Assembly: GCF_026309355.1 (NCBI RefSeq)
Contig: NZ_JAPJZK010000002.1
Coordinates: forward strand, 1 to 64,000
Direction: 5' to 3'
DNA from: Spartinivicinus marinus
Lineage (GTDB): Bacteria > Pseudomonadota > Gammaproteobacteria > Pseudomonadales > Zooshikellaceae
DNA: 64,000 nucleotides
Positions 39,401 through 48,400 of the stretch are shown one piece after another. The notes below the pieces were generated by a model that was not told the origin of the DNA, ran no database searches, and saw only the letters and a program-made list of their open reading frames with translations. The translations under genes were made by a program, and so were the position numbers. Each line of letters begins with the position of its first letter. Within the stretch, counting starts at the first letter, position 1.

Positions 39401-42400
39401 ATGAAGACTGGCCACCAACATCTTATGCTTCATTTGCATTAAAACTTTCGTCAATGCTGCAATACCAGAAGCACTTTCATTATGACCAATATTGGACTTA
39501 ACTGAACCAATAGCACAGAATTGCTTATCACTAGTGTCAGCCATAAACACCTTATTTAACCCAGCAAGCTCAACTGCATCGCCCATTGCCGTACCAGTTC
39601 CGTGCCCCTCTACATAACTGATAGTTCGCGGGTGTATATTCGCTCGCTTGATTGCTCTTCTAACAACATCGGCTTGGGAATTAGGGTTCGGTACGGTGTA
39701 TCCATTTGTCCGACCACCGGCATTAATCATGCTACCTTTTATCACCCCGTAAACATGATCACCGTCAGCCACTGCCTGACTCAAGGGTTTTAAAACAACG
39801 GCTCCGCATCCTTCGCTATCCACAAACCCATCAGCATTTTCACCATAGGATCGGCACTTATTCCCCGCCGACAACATACCCTCATTTGCTAGATTGGTTA
39901 GTTGTTCATGGTCTACAATTAAGTTTACCCCACCTGCGATTGCCACTTCACACGTTTCACTTTGTAAACTTTCAATGGCCATATGTATCGAGGTTAAAGA
40001 AGATGAGCAGGCCGAATCAATTGCAACGCTCGGCCCATGTAAATCCAAAGCGTAAGAAACGCGATTCGCTATCGACCAGTTTTTAGCTCCTTTTTTATAG
40101 AAGCTATTCATAACACCAACGAATACCCCGACGTGTTTATTTTTGCTTAAAGCTACAGGGGTATAACCTGCATCTTCCACACAAGCATATGCCTGTTCCA
40201 AAAATAGTCTTTCCTGGGGGTCCATTTGCTCAATATCCGTTGATGCGATCCCAAAAAAATCCGCATCAAATGCATCAACATTCGCTATAAAACCACCCCA
40301 ATCAGGGTATTTTTTATCTCCAGTGGAATTTTCCCAGCGCCCATCGGGGACAGGAGCAATACAATTTTTGCCCTCTTTTAAATTTTCCCAAAACTCAACA
40401 TAGTTGTCAGATTCAGGAAAACGTCCGGATAACCCGATAATGGCCACATCACTATCAACACTTTCCTGTATTTTCCGAGGTGTACCGAGACTTTCCTCTG
40501 GCGAGTTAACCCCGACATGCGAGCTGTTATCCTGTAGTGGTGTATTTAACGACGTCGCAACATTGTGTGTTACGCTTTCCCCCAGCCAACCCTGTAATCC
40601 TGAGTAATGGCGATCCATTAATGTTTCAACCAACGCTGTTATCGTCCGCGTTTCAAAGAGCAGTGTACTATCTATATCTGGCAGTACTTTTTTCAGTTCA
40701 TCCGTTAGCTCCATAATAACGATGGAATCAATACCGTACTTTTCCAATACAACATCAGGATCAATTGCATGGTTTTCTATCTTAACCAAGCTGGCAACCA
40801 AATCCTTAAGCTTACTGATTGCCTGGTTTTTTATATCAATGCGTTCTGGTCTTGATAATGCTGTTTCACCGATCGATGCTGAGCGCTGATCAAAGCCAAC
40901 CCAACCAAGTAAATCCTCTCGGTTATTTTTAACCAAGGTATCAACTAAAGCTTTAATCGTCTGAGTTTCAAATAGTAACGTATGATCAATACCTGGAATG
41001 CCTTTAGCGAGTACATCAGTCATTTCCATAATAACAATAGAGTCGATGCCGTACTTTTCCAGCATATGATCTTCACTAATTTCGCAGCTATCCACTTTCA
41101 CCAACCCAGCCACCAAGTCTTTTATTTTGCGGGTTGTTTTGTCAATCAGCCCATCACCAGCATATTGAGAGCCGGTATTAGCTGCTAACATTTCTCCTGA
41201 AAACGCATGACCCGAAACTACATCTATATTCAACCAACGCTTTAAACTTTGAGTATTTTGGACAATCAGGGTATCCACCAGAGTTTCTATTGTCTGACTT
41301 TCAAACAACAAAGTACTGTCTATATCTGGAATCCCCTTACACAACTCGTCCGTCATTTCCATGATCATTATCGAGTCTATGCCGTAGGATTCGAGCGTTG
41401 CTTTAATTTTTATTTCGCTATCACTGACTTTAGCTAAATTCGCTATTAGTTTTTTAATCTTAGCAACCGTATTTTCCTTTAATTCATTGGAATGATCGGT
41501 TGTCGTTTCTATCTCACTGGTTGTCTTCACTGCATTTTTAGCTTGAGATATTTCTTCACCATTGCTCTTTTCGTATGCACGTTCAATATCTTTTACTTGC
41601 GCAACAAAGACTTGCTGCCCCAACTCAGCGGCCGACACTGCGGGTAAACGCCCAACAGAAAAACCTACCTCAGAGAGTAGTGTTAGCCAAGATGTGCTGC
41701 TTAGAGCTGGTGAATCGCCTGTTCTCCGCTCTGCATCTTCATATCGCCACCAACCTTCCAGCAGCCCGAAAGTCATATGCGTAAACAGACTACCGCAAGT
41801 AATTTCGTTGACTAACAACAAACCACCAGGTCTCAATAATTCATGGGCATTTGTTATTGTACGATGCATATTTGTCGTGGCATGTAACACATTCGTTGCG
41901 AGTGCTATATCATAAACGCCACATTGCATTCCCTGCTGCTCACAACTTTTTTCAATATTGAACTGTGATGTTTTTAAATAGCCAACCTTCGGTGCAAATG
42001 TTTCATCTGCATGCTGCAAGAAAACCCTTGATATATCACTATAACAATACTCTTCAATATGCTCGGCATAAGGTTCTAAATGTTTAAATAGTCGCTCACT
42101 GGTACCCCCAGTGCCTGCACCAATTTCAAGAATTCTTATTTTTACACGGCTATTCTGCTGGATGCGTTGTTTGATATAAGCAACTAGAACATCACCCAAG
42201 ACATCGTTAAAGTAATCAGTGACATCATTACGGTAGATACCTTCAACCAAATGCAATGACCCTGAGGGAAACATAATCTGCGTTGCTTTTTCTTTACCAG
42301 CCAAGATAGCGGTTAAAGATTTCAATGTGCAATCCAGTAAATTTACTTTATCCCGCAACTGCTCATTATCACGACTTTCTTTCAGGTAACGCTCCCATTC

Positions 42401-45400
42401 CTGCCATACATCAGTGATGGGGCTAACGGCTTTTTTAAGCGTACCGTTTTGCATATCGTAATAGCCAGCATCAGCCAATACTTGTAGACTGTGTTGCAAC
42501 CAGCGATCATACAGGTTTGGAAAACTCTGTTGTCGCTTCCACTGTTCAACTGCTATATCACAATCAAACAACCCTATATCATTAAGGGTGCTAGCCAGCA
42601 CCTCTACTAATAAAGCATCCATTTCATGGGTGTTTCGCTGACTCTGCGCCAAGGTATGCTCGGCAATACTTCTATCACTTAAATCTACTTTATCCAGTAC
42701 AACAGCACCAATATCATTATTATTCATCGTATGCTTGAAAAGACTATTCGGTAGAATTCCATTAGTGTTGTCGAATCGGTCATTGATCTTCATATAAAAA
42801 AGTTGCTGTTCTTCAGATGCAGTCAGTAAGGATTCAAGTACCGACATGGCTTCGTTAGTCTCAATAGACTCCTGTCCCAATGCCTGCATACGCTTTTGGT
42901 ATTGCTCCGTCGCTACAACGCCAGTATGTCCCCAATAACCCCAGTTTATAGTTTTAACATTGGCGCCAAGTAGAGACCACGCTTTAGCATAGGCGTCCGA
43001 AAACAAACAACCCGCAGCGTAGTTACTCTGCCCTGCCGCTTTAACAACACTCTGCATGGAAGAAAAGAACAATACAAAATCCAATGATTGATCAACAAAG
43101 GTTTTGGCCACCTGCACACTTACATCGACTTTTGCCCGCAAGCTCGCTCTAAAAGTATCCTCATCCATTCTCGCCAAACTTCGATCCTGCAGAACGATTG
43201 TCGATACCACAACGCCATTGATATCACCGAATTTGTCCTTTATTCTTTTATATGCTCGCGCCATCTGCTCTGGATCACATGCATCGGCACTGAGGTAATA
43301 GGGCTTACTCCCAAGTTTCGCTAAGCGATTGCGCTTTGCTTGAATTATTTCATCTTCTTCACGGCGACCGATCCAAATAACCTGAGCGTTACATTCATTG
43401 ATCAGATACTCGCTGAATACCTCTCCAATTCCACCGGCACCACCAACAATAAGGTATACACCCTGTTGACAAAGAGCGCTTTTATTATCATGTGGGATCT
43501 GTGTTTTGGTTTCGACCAAACGCGACATGAACCATTGTGCATTACGGTAAGCGATCACTTCACCGTTACAATTAGGCAACGCGAATATAGACGACCACAG
43601 AGGATCCGACTCAGGGTTTTCCTGTAAATCTATGACACGCACGTTCCAGTGGGAACATTCTTTCGCTAAAGCGCCCATTAACCCATGAATACTGGCATGC
43701 GCTGGGCACACTGCCTCATCACCATCCACCATCATGGTTTGCCTAGTAAGCACTATCATATCTAGCGAATGACTAGCGTACCCCATAGCTAATAGCGCTT
43801 TAACCAAACGAAATCCCAGAACAACGCCGCTCTCTTGGGCATCAAGCATTTCAGCATTTGTAATATCTCCAGCATGGAGCAGTGGTGACCAAATAATACG
43901 CTCAATTTTGTTATCAATACCCTCAAGCTTTTGCACCACGGTTTCTATACTGTCACTGATACTAAGTTCCAGCTGCTGAATGTTTGGGTAGAGAGTTTCT
44001 AATTGCTGGCAGTTTTGTATGGCTCCAATAGCAACAACGGATGTATCCGATTCGGCTTTATCAATGCCTCGCGCCGAACTTTCTTCACTCTTACCTAACT
44101 CACTCTTAGCATGTGCTTCTAAATCACATGAATACCATTCTTGTTTTAATACAACATCTCGTATGGTATCTGACCTCAAAACTTCAGTCGGGCTGTTGTT
44201 AGTGGTATTTTTGTCACTCTTTAATGTACGGATAACAAATTGTTTTATGGCTACACATAACAACCCACTTTCATCAAAAATATCGATATCAAATTTATCC
44301 AGTGTCTCATCCACACCTGAACTTTCGCTACTACGAACATATACCGATGCTCGTGTAGAGATAGGCCTGAGTATATGAACTTCCTTCGCAATAAAAGGCA
44401 TTGGTGTAAATTGCAGCGCCTGATTGCCCAAAAGAACCATAGTAAGTTGTAATGCACCATCCAAAATTGCAGGGTGTAATATATACTCAGCAACATCTGT
44501 AACTTTATTATCCAGATATAATTCACCCAGCACACATTCACCCTGAACGGCAGTAGTCCCTGATCTAACCTCTTTTACTGTGCGGAAACTCTCACCGTAA
44601 TCCAACCCAGTCCCTTCAAGTTGCGCATAGAACCGTTGACCAGAGATACTCTCGGACCAATTGTTTATCTTCAACATTGATAATGTATTGGATAGCAGTA
44701 CTTCATTGGTGGTTATCTCGGCATCACCTTTGCTATACACTTCGCCCTTGTTTCTATCACCAAATATTTCAAAGTGAATTAAATTCTCATCAATAAGCGC
44801 AAGCTCAATATGTATTTCGAGCTTACCGTCAACAATGATTGCCGGGCGCAAAAAAGTAATATTTTTAAGGTTAATCTGACAATTAGCATCATCACTACCC
44901 ATTGATTCGATCACTGCTTTACGCGCCATCTCCATATGTGCAGCACCAGGTAGAACTTTTTTTCCATCAACCCTATGATGATCCAGGAACAGCTCGTCAC
45001 CATTAAACTTGGCGCTAAATCGCTGCTGACCGAGCGAAGAAGTATTAGCGTGCAACAAAGGATGAATATATTGTGGGGATACTACCTCGACAACAGGCTC
45101 CGTATCAGGTACCCAATAGTGCTTTTTAGCAAATACATATGTTGGCAAAGAAATTCGGCATCCTTTCTCCCCTTTATATATTTCTTTCCAGTCGATATCC
45201 GCACCATCAACCCAGGAGCGAAGCAACTGCAAATCATCCAAAGAATTCGCATCCTCAGCAGCAATCACATAATTATCATGATTATCTGTACTACCATAAA
45301 AACATCCATCAACTGACTTCCCAGCCAAAAATGTACTCAATTTTTCCTGCAATTCAGTGACAGACTCAACATACAACCCCAATCTTTGCTTCATAGGATG

Positions 45401-48400
45401 ACGAGCAACTCCCAGGGTATATGCAATATCCGCCAACGCTGGGGTCTTATCATCTAACAACCAATAATGGAACTTTTCAACATAAGCATTCAAGCTTTCC
45501 TCATTTGCCGCAGATAAAAGTATCAACGCCGACTTTCCGGCATCTTCAGCGGGTAGCTCCTTGCCTTCATCAACGTACTCTTCAACAATTATGTGCGCAT
45601 TCGATCCCCCAAAACCAAAAGAGCTCAGGCCTGCACAACGAGGTTGTTCGTCATTATGACGACGCCATTGACGATCCTTATCCACGACGTAAAACGGTGA
45701 CTTATCCAGTTCAATTAGCGGATTAATCTGTTGAAAGTGAAGCCCACCCGGTAATCTATTGTGACGCAGACTCAATAATATTTTAATTAAACCCGCCATT
45801 CCCGCCGCCGATTCGGTGTGGCCTATATTTGACTTAACAGAACCAATACCACAAGAACCTAATTCCAAGTTAGTATTTAGACTGGTAAATGCCTCTTTTA
45901 GGGCTTGAATTTCTATAGGATCGCCAAGACTTGTTCCTGTACCATGCAGTTCAACATAAGAAATACTTGAAGGGTCAACACCAGCATCTTGATAAGCTGA
46001 CATCAATAGCTCTTTTTGAGCATTGACATTTGGTGCGCGTAGAGAATTTGTTCGGCCATCATGGTTAACAGAAGCCCCCTTTATTACCCCCAGAACATTG
46101 TCACCGTCATTCAACGCCTTATCCAGAGGTTTTAACATTATTCCGGCGATACCTTCAGAACGCACAAAACCATTTGCACTGGCATCTAACGTCTTGCAGC
46201 GCCCGTCTGGTGACAACATTCCAGCAGAAGCACTGGATAATAAGACCTTGGGAGATAGAATCAGATTAACGCCAATAACTATCGCGGAGTCGGCATCGCC
46301 ACGTTGAATGGATTGAATGGCACGATGAAGCGCAACCAATGAGCTGGAACAAGCCGTATTAATGATTTCACTCGGGCCAGACAAGTTGTACCATCGCGAT
46401 GCGCGGTTGGGAATCATCGTTTGATGCGAACCCGAATCAATATACGCACCATACTCACTCATCAGCGTCGGCTTTTCGGCAAGCAAATCAGCATAGTCCG
46501 TATTATGTGCTCCAACAAACAATCCTATACGCTTACCTCCAAGCGACAAAGGATCATATCCCGCCAGCTCAGAAAGTTTCCAGATAAACTCCAGTACTTT
46601 GCGTTGTTGAGGGTCGAGGCATTCAGCTTCACGCCTTGAGATACCAAAAAACTCTGCATCAAATGAACTAACATCATCTAACAGCCCCGCCCACTTGGGC
46701 AGCCCCTTTTTTGGGGTTCCACCAAAATTGCACATAGCTTTCCACAATTCTGGGCGCTTGACCTCAATCAGGTCGATAGCATCACCGCCATCCAGAATAA
46801 AATCCCAAAGCGCTTCCACTCCCTCACCAACTTTTGGAAAATCACAATGCATGCTTACGATTGCAATAGGTGAGCTAAAATCCTCCTCTCCTTTTTTGTT
46901 TGCAATATTTGCTTTTTCTGAAACATCCTCTTCGCCCGTGAGAAAATTCGCAACTTCGCGGATGGTTTGGTATTTAAATAACAGTACTGCTGGAAATTCA
47001 ACGTCAAATGCCTGCTCTATCCGAGCAGCCAGTCGTACACATTGAAGAGAGTCCAACCCTTCAATAGTGAACAAAGTGTCAGCTTCCAACACTCTACCCA
47101 GTACAGGTGAAAATACACTTTTCTGTAGTGTTTTTATAACTTGCGAAAGTGAACTACCTGACAGTGAAGAATTTTCAACTTTCTTATTTAAAGCAAGTGC
47201 CCAAAGGGGCTTCAATTGTTTATGCACATACGCTTCCTTGAACGATCTTCTTTTTACTTTTCCAACAATCCCGGCTTTCAATTCCCCTTTTCTAAAGAAG
47301 GCTATATCACCTATAGCCACGCCATGATCTTCCACTATACTCTGGCAAATATTCCCTGATAGATGAAGATAATCACCGGAAGACACATCTAAATCAACTT
47401 CCAACAGAGCGATAATCGTCTCAACATTACCATCGTCCAAACCGAAAACAACAGCCTTTGTCACCTCACTTACAGCAGAGTAAATGCTGTCTTCAAGTGC
47501 CGATGGGTAATGATTTTTTCCTCGAACAATGATTGTCTCTTTTTCTCGGCCACTCACATACAGTTGGTTATTTTTGACAAATCCCAAATCTCCCGTACGA
47601 AAAAACCCCCTCTCTCCCGTATCCTGAATAGCGGCATCGAACGCTTTCTTAGACTCATCAGTATCGGTGAAATAACCCTCAGTTATTGCATCTGATTTTA
47701 CCCATATTTCACCTATTTGATCATCCAGGCACAAACACCGACTCTCTGGATCAACAATTCGAACCTGCACAGCGTTACTAATTGCCCCACATTCAGCGAT
47801 GGCAACATGCGCAGCAGCATTATTAAACTCCAATCGTCCCTCGTTTAAAGCGTTTATATCCACTTTACAGACACTTGCGCCGCCCCCTCTCTGTGTCACG
47901 ATAGGCCCGGTCTCTGATAAACCGTAATGGGCCATAAATGTTTCTGCTCGAGCGCCAACCACTGAAAACGTATTGAAAAAACTTTCAGCGGTCTTCTCCC
48001 GAACCGTCTCCCCACCCGACACCACACAGCTCAATGTTGAGAGCATTTGTGAAGAAAGCTTATCAACCAGAATAGATTCAACGCATAACTTGAATGCAAA
48101 ATCTGGTGCAGCTATATGTGTCGCCCCTTCAGCTTGAATCGTCTCAAACCACAACAAGGGATTCTGAGTAAATTGAGCTGGATGTAAAAAAGTACTAGAA
48201 GCACCACTAAAAAAAGGAGCGAGAAAACCAAAATGCAAACCAAAATTATGCGATAGCGATAACCAGCTAACAACCTTACTATCCTGAGTGCATGCCCACT
48301 GTTTTGCTCCCTCCTTCAACTGACAACAGAGATTTTTATGAGTAAGGTGAATACCTTTAGGTGCGGAAGACGAACCAGAAGTAAATAGCGCAATAGCCAC